Shown here: in pieces, positions 52,645-63,727 of the stretch | How positions within the stretch are numbered: the first letter of the stretch is position 1 | How the letters are laid out: every line of letters starts with the position of its first letter | Assembly: GCA_029204225.1 (NCBI GenBank) | Contig: CM055101.1 | Span: 60,589,340 to 60,653,339 of the forward strand | Length of the DNA stretch: 64,000 nt | Direction: 5' to 3' | Source of the DNA: Diphasiastrum complanatum | Lineage: Eukaryota; Streptophyta; Lycopodiopsida; Lycopodiales; Lycopodiaceae | The notes under the pieces: generated by a model | Seen by the model: the letters and a program-made list of their open reading frames with translations, nothing else | Database searches by the model: none | Told to the model about the DNA's origin: nothing | Translations under genes and position numbers: made by a program

Positions 52645-53590
52645 TAAAACTACCAAAGGATTTTTGGTCAGAAGCATGCAGTACGACAGTCTATCTTCAA
52701 AATAGAAGTCCTGCCATTGCCATACCAAAGATAACACTTGAGGAGGCATTTATGAAGAAGAAGCCAAAGGTGAACCACTTGCAATGTTGATGACTTGATT
52801 ATCAGGGAAAATAATCAAGAGATAATAGACATGATCAAGAAAGACCTCAGGGAACAATTCGAGATGACAGATCTTAGCCTAATGCATTATTGCCTTGGAG
52901 TATGTCAAAGAGTTGCGGCACAGGTTCAGGTTGTAGGATTGCAAGCCAATGAACACTCCTATTGAACCAAGTAAAAAGCCTTCTAAGCTTGATGAGTCAT
53001 GATCATTTGATGCTACCCTGTATAGGCAATTAGTAGGGAGCTTGATTTACCTTACCACGACTAGACCAGATATATGCTATGTTGTTGGTATTGTAAGTCA
53101 GTTTATGGCAGCACCTATGGAAACGCATTGGAAGACAGCTAGGCGCATTTTGCGTTATGTCAAAGACACTTCAGATTATGGCTTGGTTTACAGGAAGCAT
53201 GAGGGTTTACCTGAGTTATGTGGCTATGTGGATATGGATTGGAGAGGCAATATTGATGATCGTAGATCCACCACAGGGTATGTATTCCAACTTTGTGGTA
53301 GTTGCTTAGCGACAGTCAGAGTGGCATTCAGCTAGCAAAGAATTCAGTGTTCCATAAGAGAATCAAACACATTGAGATTTAGTATCACTTTATACGTGAG
53401 AGGCTGCTGAGTCGTGAAATTTATGTTGTTCATTATAGTACAAATGAACAAGTAGCTGACATTTCCACTAAGCCACTTGTTAGAGAAAAGTTTGATAAGT
53501 TTAGATCAAAGCTTTTTGTACTTAAAGTTTGTTGACTTTAAAGCTATGTATATGATTGTATAAAAAGTAGACTCTATTTTAAGGGAGAGA
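52645..53590 (+). pseudogene. Copia-1-family fragment: integrase tail, reverse transcriptase and RNase H pieces
   Basis: The integrase tail LPKDFWSEACSTTVYLQNRS leads by deletion to reverse transcriptase VDDLIIRENNQEIIDMIKKD and SLMHYCLGV. Shifted frames continue to LIYLTTTRPDICYVVG, LPELCGYVDMDW and [13 protein letters not shown]. RNase H is partly deleted, then SGIQLAKNSVFH and ISTKPLVREKFDKF end before a polypurine tract TTTTAAGGGAGAGAG (53577-53591). It repeats part of the segment ending at 48297, so it is a separate copy and not the other half of the 47123 fragment. Confidence 0.83.
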
Positions 53591-53591
53591 G

Positions 53592-53800
53592 TTAGTTCTA
53601 GAGTGAGTTTGTGGGTTCAGGGATAAAGCAATGCAGCTCTGATTGTCGCAATAGAGTATAGTTGGACTGATTTGAATAGTCATAAGATCTTGAAGCAGTC
53701 TTCTGAGCCAGATGATTTCCTTCACTACAGAGGTAACAACGACATATTCTGATTCCGTGGAGAACAAAAAAATGCGGGTCTTTTTGGAGCTCAAAACCCC
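53592..53800 (-). pseudogene. Copia RNase H scrap, head to head with the previous piece
   Basis: The minus-strand frame 53794-53579 reads SSKKTRIFLFSTESEYVVVT, SVVKEIIWLRRLLQDL and [20 protein letters not shown]. This is the RNase H domain of a Copia element unlike Copia-1. It abuts the polypurine tract of the plus-strand piece at about 53590. Confidence 0.8.
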
Positions 53801-54063
53801 TCTAATGGCTAGGCATCTAAGATAGCCATGCTACCTTCGAGATTAGACATTCCGGATTGAGTGAGTGTTAGTAGAGAAAGAAAACTATCAGAAAGCATTT
53901 GTAGTGCAATACACATGAGAAGAATAGAGAATTTGAATTAAGCAGTTGTGAATACAAAGATCAGATCACAATCTTGTGCCCAAGAATGGTTCACAGTAAT
54001 GGTGCATTGTCTGTAGTGATCTTACTTAGCTAGTTACAGATTAAATAACTATCTCTATCTTTT
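53801..54063. other. Spacer without recognised features
   Basis: No coding or repeat family is recognised. Confidence 0.3.
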
Positions 54064-54653
54064 GAATCTGCTACCACAAATATGCCAAACTTTGCTACAA
54101 TCCTATATTTTGCCATGCAAATGTTGGAGTGTGGTAAAATATGGGTTGGCAATTACTCACGTTCTTGTTGAGAATCTCATGCAAACAAAGAAGAGAGAGT
54201 GAGTCTCTATATTGCGACCTTTTTTTAGGATATTGTAGCCACTCCACCATTGACAAATCTGCTTAAGTTAAGATTTTGCTCAGAAAACTACTCAGTCACA
54301 CTACTAGATAGACTCAGATTTTTGGGAAAAACGTGCTCCCCAAAATTTATGATTAGTTTGCTCTTGAAACCACTCATAGGCAGAGTTTGCATTGTGATCA
54401 CAAAAAGCAAACGTGCTCCCATCTGTGTCATGATTATCTTTGGCACTAGGAGCACTAGAGTGGGAAACAAAAAAGTTTGAATCCATCACAACCTACCAGA
54501 TTCGCCAAAGTTCACTAGAATCTCCTGCCACGAATATGCCAAAATTTGCTACAATCATAGATTTTGTCACGCAAATGTTGGAGTGCGGTAAAATATGGGT
54601 TAGTACTTACTCATGCTCTTGCTCAGAATCGATTGCAAACAAATAAGAGAACT
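54064..54653. repeat. Direct repeat pair of about 135 bp
   Basis: 54064-54200 and 54519-54653 match closely, with shared blocks AATGTTGGAGTG, GGTAAAATATGGGTT and TTGCTACAATC. They are ~455 bp apart. The spacer has no protein signature. They could be short LTRs of a TRIM or a tandem duplication; I see no primer site after the first copy. Confidence 0.6.
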
Positions 54654-54793
54654 CTACCTCTGAGCCTTCAACAGGTAGAATCAGTATGAGTCTGAGGTGT
54701 TGCTATTCGTTCAAGCTGTTGTTATTCTTTCACTGTCCAATCACCGAGCTCGAGATGCTATTCTTTTTTGTCCAATCACAGTGCGTGCACACG

Positions 54794-55109
<316 letters not shown>

Positions 55110-55348
55110 CAACTAATCTGAACTAAAGAATCAAGGATGAATTATGCGTGTACAAATAGAGGAGGGGCCACTTTTGATTTTGCTTTCAACATGTATCCAT
55201 TCATGGGTTCACTTATTTCTAGGCTTTTGCTTTATGGCTTGGCACTTCTTTTCCATTCAACAATGTCTTTTGCAATGGATTTTTTTTGCTATTTTGCAAT
55301 GGATTTATCACCTTTGAAGTACTCTGGTGTCATTTGATTCCAAGAGGT

Positions 55349-56265
55349 TGTTGCGCCAGTGCCTCAAAGGGCGCTAGGACTTGAGCGGTTTTCCCAACAC
55401 GCGCTTAAGTCTAACATTCATCCATCATGCACTTACGTAAAAGCCAACTCAGAAACATAACAAGCTTAACCATTCAGACTTAAGAAAACTGGAATCCCAA
55501 CCAACCCGAAAGCCAACTCAGAATCCGTCCCCAAAAGGTAACCAAAGGCAAAGACAAGCCACACATGAAACCCAAGGTATAATGGTCGCCAAACTGACCA
55601 ATTGGCATAGCGGCCAGCCCCATGTCGATGACAGAGACCTTAGGCGCCAGTGACACAAAAAGGTTGTAGTAAGGGTCCTTCCACTTGGACCAGTCCCGGA
55701 GGCGAAACCGAAATGGTAATCATCCCCAAGGATCAACTTTATTAGATTTGGAAGAGGTTACATTCATACATAGACTGACCGGTCTCGGGGCCACCAAAAC
55801 GTTCTGGGCATTGTGCCTGGCTCGTGCTGGTAGAGGGAGTTGAGATCTGACGACTGGATTCCTGGCGCTGGTTGAGCTGCCCAAGTTTTTGTCTGCCGGA
55901 CTCCCCCTATAGTTCTGTTGTGATTTGGTGCACCCCCTCTGTTCTGAAACATAGTGCTTTCTGGTAAAGCACGCTTTTTGGGACTTAGTTTTTATTTTGC
56001 TGATTAAGCCTGGCAAGCTTGGTAGAATCAGTCTGGCTCCCGGACATGGGTCCCGGGAGCCGTCCGGGCGGCAGAATCAACTTGCTTCCTGACTAGGCCA
56101 TGACTCGAGCTCCAGAGCTAGCTCATGACTTGTGACTACTTGACTGTCTCACCACAGGTCGGAGGCTCAGTCCTTGACGTTCTAACTTGCTCTGGAACCT
56201 TAGGGAGCGTCACCCCTTAGAGTCTTACAAGGCACACTAGGTGCACTTGAGTTAGCTTTACAACA
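55349..56265 (-). repeat. Gypsy-2 3' LTR
   Basis: 917 bp, differing from its partner mostly by C/T and G/A changes, the pattern expected from methylated cytosine decay. The short open frames inside (55518-55736, 55720-56016) recur in the other LTR and have no family. Confidence 0.93.
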
Positions 56266-56511
56266 TCCTCCCCTCGTTCGAAAAAGCTGATGTCCTCATC
56301 AGGGCCAAACTAGATCTAGGACGTATGGCACAGGCTCAATTCACCGGCCTTAACAACTTTTGAATTTAAAAAAGATACATTGGCAGTAGCATAGGAAAAG
56401 TGTAGATAAAGTTCACTTACGTAAAACCTGTGTAAAGCTGCAAGTGATTTATTGACAAACTTAAGAAAGATACCTGGAAGTTCCTTGAACTTCAAAATTG
56501 GCCATGAGTGT

Positions 56512-57702
56512 TTATGTAGGAGGTATGCCACCAGGTAGTGCTTTATGTGCCAATCTGGGAAAACGGCTATTCCGTTGATTCTTCTGCAGATAATCTTCAA
56601 GTACTTCAGGGGCTCCCTCCTTAAGTTTGTCTTTGTACTCCCAAGGAGCCTCAATGAGTGGAGCCCGTAGCCACTTCACTAGATATTCACGTTGCACGCC
56701 AGTTCGCTTTCTATGTGTCAATATTTGTTCTGGTACAAGCTGCCTCTTTGTATCATCAAGTGTCGTTGGTGGGTGACGAAGTTCGTGTTGCCGATCAAAT
56801 CGCTCATTTGGTTTGTACCGTTTGAGTAATGAGATATGAAACACATTGTGTATATCCAAGCTGGATGGCAGCGCCAATCGGCAAGCCACTGGGTTGATCT
56901 TCCTGGTGACATGATATGGTCCCACATAAGGTCGAACGAACTTATGAGAGAAACCTTTTAGTAACGCAATGTTCTTTGTGTTCAGCCATACTTGATCACC
57001 TTCCTCAAATTACAGTTCTCGTCGATGTGGGTTCACGTCAGCTGCCATACTTCTTTGGGACTACTCTAAAAATGACTTCACCTCTGTCAGCTTTGTGTGC
57101 CACTCATTGATGAATTCCTCCACAGTGGGTACTAGGGTTTCTTGCACACCTGTAAGAAAAGAGCTTGGAACAATCGGTAGCCGACCATTGCTTATCTCGA
57201 AGGGTGCCCGTCCAGTAGATCTGTTCACTTGGTTGTTATGTGCAAACTCGAGAATATCCAAGTAGTTGACCCAATCGGATTGGTCCCAAGCAACATAATT
57301 TCGTAGATATTGTTCAATCTGTCGATTGGCTCGTTCCATTTGCCCATCTGTTTGAGGGTGATATGCAGTGCTGAAATTCAGTCCAGTTCCCACGAGGTGA
57401 AATAAGCAAGTCCAAAATTTTTCGACGAACTTGGCGTCTCGGTTAGAAATAATCGTTCTAGGTAGGCCATGGTATTTGAAGACACATTTGAAAAATAACC
57501 TCGCCACTTCTTCAGCTGTCACTAAACTTTTAGTTGGTACAAGGTGAGCTTGTTTTGAAAAACGGTCAACCACCACATAAATTGAGTCGAAACCTTGGCA
57601 ACGTGGTAGTTGAACAATAAAATCTATGCTGGCACTGGTAATGGCTGGAGTAGCCCTGCTGGGGCTAGCGGTTCCACCTTCACTTGTTGACATGTAGGAC
57701 AT
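56512..57702 (-). pseudogene. Gypsy-2 integrase core and chromodomain
   Basis: The integrase core frame 57702-57061 shows ASIDFIVQLP (first catalytic Asp), IISNRDAKFVEKFW, where the usual second catalytic Asp of SDRD is Asn, and the Glu in TDGQMERANRQIE. It ends with a TAG near 57061. Broken frames lead to 56925-56512: MGPYHVTRKINPVACRLALP, NVFHISLLKRY, then a chromodomain with VPEQILTHRKRTGVQREYLV and KW..APWEY. Chromodomains place this element among chromoviruses. Confidence 0.88.
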
Positions 57703-57887
57703 GTTTGCACATAGGATTCAACGTCTGCCCACATATCTGGCCAATAGAAGCCTCTCTTGAGGAGTTCATACATGCGATTCACCCCTGGATGTCCGGTGGC
57801 TAGTACGTCATGATGCTCCCTCAAGATTTTCTTCTTCAAGTTGATGTTGTCTGGAACATATACTCTGCGTTGTGTATAAACAACCAT
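57624..57887 (-). pseudogene. Gypsy-2 integrase zinc-binding domain
   Basis: The minus-strand frame reads VVYTQRRVYVPDNINLKKKI, then HHDVLATGHPGVNRMYELLK and VESYVQTCPTCQQVKV, the H2C2 zinc-finger domain. It overlaps the integrase core frame and is joined to it by a frameshift. Confidence 0.88.
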
Positions 57888-57986
57888 TTGGTCTTTCCAA
57901 GTGAAATGTTTACAAGGCTTTCCCAGCTAGAATTCGATCATTAGTTTCTTAGCCAATGCATCTACACCATAGTTCTCTTTGATTTC

Positions 57987-59113
57987 TTAGAGTAGACTGG
58001 TCGCCTGGGTTGAAACCGTCGCCATCAAGTGCTCCTGTCTACTGAGTGTATCTGCTACCACATTATTCTTTCCCGCCGTATGTAGAATGTCTATATTGAA
58101 TTTCGAGAGAAAATTTTGCCATCGCATCTGCTTTAGCGTGAGCATACCTTGGGATGAGAAGTACTTAAGTGATACATTGTCAGTGAACGTCTTAAAGGGC
58201 TTTCCTGCCACATAATGTCTCCAATGCTCCACTGCTTGTACGACTGCAACCATTTCTTTCTCGTGAGTTGGCCAACGTCGTTCTACATCACTTAATTTCT
58301 TTGAAAAATATGCAACTGGTTTTCCCTCTTGCATCAACACGGCCCCAATAGCAAAGTTTGACGCATCTATATGTATTTTGAATGGTTTGCTAAAGTCCGG
58401 TAGGGAAGAATGGGTTCTTGAGTGATCCGTCGCTTTAGTTCTTGGAACGCTGCTTCACATTCTGGTGTCCATGTCATTTTGAGATGAGTCTTTGTCTGCT
58501 CCAACAACGGTGCCACAATTTTGCTAAATGCCTCAATGAATCTCCTGTAAAAATTACATAGCCCCACAAAGGATTTGATGCCATGAATAGTTTTAGGTGC
58601 TAGCCAATCCAAGATAGCCTTGATCTTCTTAGGATCCATTCGAATCCGTTCGTGGCCTATAACATGTCCAAGGAAGTCAACTTCCTCCACCAAAAACTCA
58701 CATTTCTCTCTTTTCGAGAACAAGCAGTTCCTCCTCAGTCGTTGGAGAACTGTCCTTAGATGTTTAATGTGATCTTTAAGGTTCCGGCTAAATACTAATA
58801 TGTCATCGATGTACACAATGACAAATTCATCCAGACAGTCTTGAAAAATATTGTTCATCAATGTGCAAAAAGTGGCTGGTGCGGTTGTTAAACCGAATGG
58901 CATCACTAGGAACTCGTGACTCCCGTACCGCGTTCGAAACGCCGTTTTGTGCTCATCACATTTAGCTATTCGAATTTGATGATATCCAGATCTGAGATCT
59001 ATTCGGCTAAAGTATTTGGCATGTTTGAGTTGGTCGAATAGGTCATCAATTCCAGGCATGAGATACTTGTTCTTGATGGTACTCCTGTTAAGCATGCGAT
59101 AATCCAAACACAT
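57987..59113 (-). pseudogene. Gypsy-2 reverse transcriptase and RNase H
   Basis: The frame 59113-58367 starts [20 protein letters not shown] after an in-frame TGA where Arg is expected (KTDKTL, stop, MCLDYR). It shows [38 protein letters not shown], the catalytic YIDD in [12 protein letters not shown], and FLGHVIG. Frames shift near 58350 into RNase H (58340-57987): PVAYFSKKLSDVERRWPTHE and ADTLSRQEHL. The catalytic motifs are conserved. Confidence 0.9.
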
Positions 59114-59971
59114 TCAAAGAGTTTTGTCTGTCTTTTCCACGAACAACACTGGGGCTCCAAAAGGTGAAGCGCTAGGTCTAATAAAACCTTTGTCTATCAA
59201 TTCACCAAGTTGTCGTTTCAGTTCCGCCAACTCCTCTTGTGACATTCTGTAGGGTGCTCGTGAAGTTGGCTCCGTTCCTGGTACCAACTGAATTTTATGG
59301 TCCACTGGTCTTCGAGGAGGTAGCTTAGCTGGGAGTTCCTCTGGAAACACATCGCTAAATTCTTCTAGCAGATCTGCCACTTCTTTTGGCAAGTTTTCTT
59401 GTTGCACGCTTTTCCCTTCTAGGACTTCTCGGCAGATGCAAAGAAAACACTTTGACCTTTTCCCTTTCGCCATTCTTTTCATTGCTAATGCTGCAACTAG
59501 ATTTTGTTCAATATCGGTATCCTTAGCATTTCCTCCGGGTAGGGCTTTTGTCACGCAGATTTGTCCGTTGTAATCCAAGAGGACCAAGTTTGAGCTCCTA
59601 CCCAAAACTGTGATACATTGTTCATTTAACCAAGGGAGGCCCAAAATCACATCAAAGGTATCCATCTCTAAAATCACAAAGCTAAGTTTAGCCTTTCATC
59701 TTCCAATCTGCACCGGAATGTTCAATGTCGCTTTGTCTGCATCTAGTGCTCCCTTCGCTGTTTCTACCTTGAGAGTAGATGTAACATTCCTGGTCCACAA
59801 GCTGAATTGTTCCACTACGCTCCTTGAGATATAGTTATGTGAAGCTCCGGAGTCGATCATGAAATCTGACTTCCTCCCCGCGATCTTTCTTGATAAGAAT
59901 AACAATCTTGAACCAGTCTTGGGGGTTGCCCCATGGAAGTTCCTTTCCATACTTGTGTGTCGTCCACTCAT
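59114..59971 (-). pseudogene. Gypsy-2 aspartic protease and N-terminal reverse transcriptase region
   Basis: The frame 59971-59696 has the retropepsin-like site DFMIDSGASHNYIS and ends in a stop after PVQIGR. The same frame continues in 59677-59114: DTFDVILGLPWLNEQ, PEELPAKLPPRRPVDHKIQL, MSQEELAELKRQLGELIDKG and PSASPFGAPVLFVEK. A clean start codon for a gag-protease fusion is not visible. Confidence 0.88.
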
Positions 59972-60686
59972 AAATGTAAGCTCCTCTTACAACTCCCAAC
60001 TAGATCAGATCACCTGGATCAAAACAAGTAGTCAGGGATAATTCAGGTCTAGGCAAGCACACCACAAACGAACATACCAACCAAAGCTAAACAGAGGATC
60101 CCTCTCAAGTCACATTCCCCTTGAGACCGGACGTAGAACCTTTGCCTAGCTGCGCCCACACAAATCTATCACAGAATTAGCCCACGGGAAAACATCCATC
60201 CAACCATCCGTGCTTTCACCATTAAGCAGCACATTGCCTCAGTCACGCCCTACCACTTTTTGGTCGATAGCCCTTATAGCTAAACGATCGGCAGCTATCC
60301 CGCACCGGCAGCTAACCACCCATGCTTTACACCCAAATTCGAGCAGCATCTATGTATCAATGGTTAACCCGTACAGTTCGAATATGTCGCCTCGCACCCC
60401 ACAAGGTACAGACCGTGCTTTCACCTACCTAGGCAGCACTTTGCCTCATCCGTCCTACGTGCAGACAGCACTAGGTCCGAACCGCGAGAACTGACCGTGC
60501 TTACACCTCGAGGGTAGCACTTTGACTCATTAAGTCCCCCCGTTCTGCCAACCACCCCGACCGTGGATGCACCCGTGCTTACACTGTGGGCAGCACCTTG
60601 CGCAACGATTGTCCTGACAAATTCCAAAATGTGGCCATCCCTGTGAGACTTGCGTAGCTGACCGGCTAGTCAGCTCTGATACCACA
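59972..60686 (-). repeat. Gypsy-2 leader with degenerate tandem motif, no gag
   Basis: On the plus strand a motif CCGTGCTT(T/A)CACC..GCAGCAC.TTGC recurs at about 60208, 60321, 60413, 60494 and 60573, spaced 79-113 bp. No gag motif or CCHC knuckle is seen on either strand. The primer site complement is at 60672-60683. Confidence 0.7.
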
Positions 60687-61602
60687 TGTTGCGCTGGCAC
60701 CTCAAAGGGCGCTGGGACTTGAGCGGTTTTCCCAATACGCACTTAAGTCTAACATTCATCCATCATGCACTTACGTAAAAGCCAACTCAGAAACATAACA
60801 AGCTTAACCATTCAAACTTAAGAAAACTGGAATCCCAACCAACTCAAAAGCCAACTCAGAATCCATCCCTAAAAGGTAACCAAAGGCAAAGACAAGCCAC
60901 ACATGAAACCCAGGGCATAGTGGTCGCCAAACTGACCAATTGGCATAGCGGCCAGCCCCATGTCAATGACAGGGACCCTTAGGTGCCAACGACGCAAAAA
61001 GGTTGTAGTAAGGGTCCTTCCACTTGGACCAGTCCCGGAGGCAAAACCGAAATGGTAATCATCCCCAAGGATCAACTTTATTAGATTTGGAAGAGGTTAC
61101 ATTCATATAGACTGATCGGTCTCAGGGCCACCAACACGTGCTGGGCATTGTGCCTGGCTCGAGCTGGTAGAGGGAGCTGAGACCTGGCGACTGGATTCCT
61201 GGCGCTGGTTGAGCTACCCAAGTTTTTGTCTGCCGGACTCCCCCTATAGTTCTGTTGTGATTCGGCGCACCCCCTCTGTTCTGAAACATAGTGCTTTCTG
61301 GTAAAGCATGCTTTTTGGGACTTAGTTTTTATTTTGCTGATTAAGCCTGGCAAGCCTGACAGAATCAGTCTGGCTCCCAGACATGGGTCCCGGGAGCCAT
61401 CCGGGCGGCAGAATCAACTTGCTTCCTAACGAGGCCATGACTCGAGCTCCAGAGCTAGCTCATGACTTGTGACTACTTGACTGGCTCACCATAGGTCGGA
61501 GGCTCAGTCCTTGATGTTCTAACTTGCTCTGGAACCTGAGGGAGCGTCACCCCTTAGAGTCTTACAGGGCACACTAGGTGCACCTGAGTCAGCTTTACAA
61601 CA
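60687..61602 (-). repeat. Gypsy-2 5' LTR
   Basis: 916 bp, pairing with 55349-56265. Followed by the GAGGT target duplication. Confidence 0.93.
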
Positions 61603-62289
61603 GAGGTGGAGAGGTCAATTATATCTTTTTAACACATGGGAGCAAATGATCAACTCATATGGGATAATCTTAAACTTAAACGTTGAGAATATCATTCTGT
61701 GTGTGTGTGGCAAATGTTGCTTCTTTGGCCTCATCCAATATTGAGGTGCTGGCTATTGATAGGCTTTCCCCAAAATATTGTGGTCCCCCTGAAATAACTC
61801 CATGCTCAATGGCTTTTATAGAGGCATGCATGCACCTCCTTCATTTCCATTGTCACTAGCTTTTGGAGCTTTTAGGGAGCGCGAGCGCCTGCCTATGTGT
61901 GTTGCTACCTAGTACAGATTTGTGCAGAGATCCAGTCTCGCTTTTATTACATTCATAGTACTCGATTTGTTGCTATGCATCCGGCCTTGAAAGTTCAAAC
62001 ATTATATAATAGCCAGAGACTCCAAGGATTGTCATCCAAAACAACATGGAGAAGCAAGGCCTGTTTTCGCAGGCTGTACCAACGCCTCAACCAAAGGCAC
62101 AAGATGCCCATGCCATATCGGTGGAGCAAGGTCCTGCTATCGACGTTGCTTCACGATCCATATTCGATGTGCATCACATCTGAAAGAGCCACACCAAGTC
62201 TGTTGCAAAGTTCAAGATTGACCACGCGCTTTCGCCTAGAATCCAGGTCGTCTCTACTTCACGACTTTGAAGACAGAGCCAGGGCTCGG

Positions 62290-62706
62290 TTAAGGAATCG
62301 TTGCATGGCTTACGCCAATTTTTGACATGCTTGCTTCGAAGAGCGCAAGATCCTTGGTGTTGGCCGCAGCCCAAAAATGACAAGGCTTTTTATCTTCTGG
62401 TCACAACATCTGCGATATAGATACAACCGAGTCATGTACAAGCAATTCAGAGAACTAGCGGAGGAGGATGCAGCTGCAAACTACCACTACGGAATGGAAT
62501 GTGTGTTCAGGTTTTACTGTTATGGTCTGCTGAAAAGGTCTAGAAGGAATATATATGAGGATTTTGAACTCCTAACTCTGCAAACTTTGAGGAAGGGAAA
62601 CGTTTACGGGCTTCAGAAGTATTGGGCTTTTCATGCTAGCTACGGAAGGAACAAGTCCTCGAAACCCTTGAAGATGCATGCCGATCTAGAGAAGCTATTA
62701 AGCTAG
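62290..62706 (+). pseudogene. LARP1-like DM15 fragment, copy B
   Basis: The frame reads RCMAYANF, TGA, HACFEERKILGVGRSPKMTR, then FIFWSQHLRYRYNRVMYKQF, ELAEEDAAANYHYGMECVFR, FYCYGLLKRSRRNIYEDFE, LLTLQTLRKGNVYGLQKYWA, FHASYGRNKSSKPLK and MHADLEKLLS, then TAG. It is the less damaged copy, keeping the GN.YGL.KYWAF block lost in copy A. The TGA before HACFEERK is shared, so it was present before the duplication. Upstream frames (61897-62325) carry a stretch that may be older LARP1 sequence but is not clear. Only the C-terminal RNA-cap-binding module is present, so it is not a working LARP1. Confidence 0.75.
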
Positions 62707-63292
62707 AGATTTCAGTTTGGGAAAGCTATCCAAGCTGCGATTTGACAGAAAGTTAAACCACCCAGATTCCAAAACGAGCATGCATGATTTCTGCAAGACG
62801 AAAAGCAAACAAGTCTTGCAAATTGAAGGGAGAAAGACAATAACTATCTTTTGATCTTGTATCTCCATAACTTCTGAGACAAACCCTCAGGTGCTTTGCT
62901 ACTAGAAAGTTATAAAATCTCATCAAAAGCCCTCCTCGATTCTGTTATCATGTTCTATACGACTTCAAAATCTACAAAACCAGGGACAAGGGTGTGACTG
63001 TGTACTTCTTAATTCATGTGCCAAGAGCATTACACTCCTAAACCTTGTGGGCGTCATTCCCTCGACTGCTACAAGGACAATATTGACGCAATCTAAGAAC
63101 AAAACAATGAGAATGATGCTTGCACTAAAAGATTATGAGCATGTTGAAAATAATTTTCTAACAAAATTTATCAGTAACTTGAAGGAGATAGAAGAGTAAT
63201 GCCAATGCTTTATCCTTCTTGTAACATAAGAGTTAATCATGATCAAATAGATGCTGCTATTCTGTTTTGATGAAGACTAGCTAAGTATATTA

Positions 63293-63727
63293 TGAATCTT
63301 AAGGCACTTGAGAGTGAAGGAGGGTCTAAAGAGAGTATCAACGCAAGATAGGTGGGTGTAAAAGAAGGTTACATTATCAAAGCTTGGAAGTGAATAGTCA
63401 CTGAACCATATGCAAGTATAGATAAAGTAGATATTTTCAATGGATATTAGCACCATGTGCTTAACCAAGGCTTTACAAATAAACAACAACTCTATTTGGA
63501 AAATTTTATTTAGTTTAGGGTTTAGGGTTTAGGGTATAATGTGAATCTTAAGGCACTTGAGTGTGAAAGAGGGTTTGAAGAGAGTATTAACTCAAGATAG
63601 GTTATATTATCAAAGCTTGGAAGTGAATAGTCACTGAACCATATGCAAGTATAGATAAAATAGATATTTTTAATGGATATTAGCACCATGGGCTTAATCA
63701 AGGCATTACAAATCAGCAACAACTCCA
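63293..63727. repeat. Direct repeats of about 190 bp flanking a telomere-like run
   Basis: 63293-63491 and 63541-63722 match closely (GTGAATCTTAAGGCACTTGA, ATTATCAAAGCTTGGAAGTG and GAACCATATGCAAGTATAGA). The second copy lacks about 18 bp near its start. They flank the TTTAGGG run at 63514-63534. Confidence 0.85.
63514..63534 (+). repeat. Interstitial telomere-type repeat, (TTTAGGG)3
   Basis: Three perfect units of the plant telomere heptamer lie exactly between two direct repeats. No further units follow, so this is not a chromosome end. Confidence 0.92.

Larger units (their letters stand above)
55349..61602 (-). mobile_element. Gypsy-2: chromovirus (Ty3/Gypsy) without gag
   Basis: The LTRs are 55349-56265 (917 bp, 3' LTR) and 60687-61602 (916 bp, 5' LTR), both TGTTGCGC..TTTACAACA. 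The target duplication is GAGGT (55344-55348 and 61603-61607); copy A shows the undisturbed site CCAAGAGGTGGAGAGG. The primer site complement GCTCTGATACCA is at 60672-60683, and the polypurine tract (minus strand GAGGGGAGGA) at 56266-56275. The coding order on the minus strand is protease, reverse transcriptase, RNase H, integrase, chromodomain. Stops and shifts break it. No gag ORF lies between primer site and protease. Confidence 0.95.

Noticed and set aside
47123-53590. One Copia-1-family element split by later insertions
   Set aside because: The left piece ends with and the right piece begins with the same integrase segment (LPKDFWSE..NRSP), so they overlap and must be two copies.
55518-56016. 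Host genes in the open frames at 55518-56016 and 60869-61353
   Set aside because: They are the same frames in the two LTRs of Gypsy-2 and show no known domain.
63514-63534. Chromosome end
   Set aside because: There are only three units, and unique-looking sequence continues for almost 500 bp.
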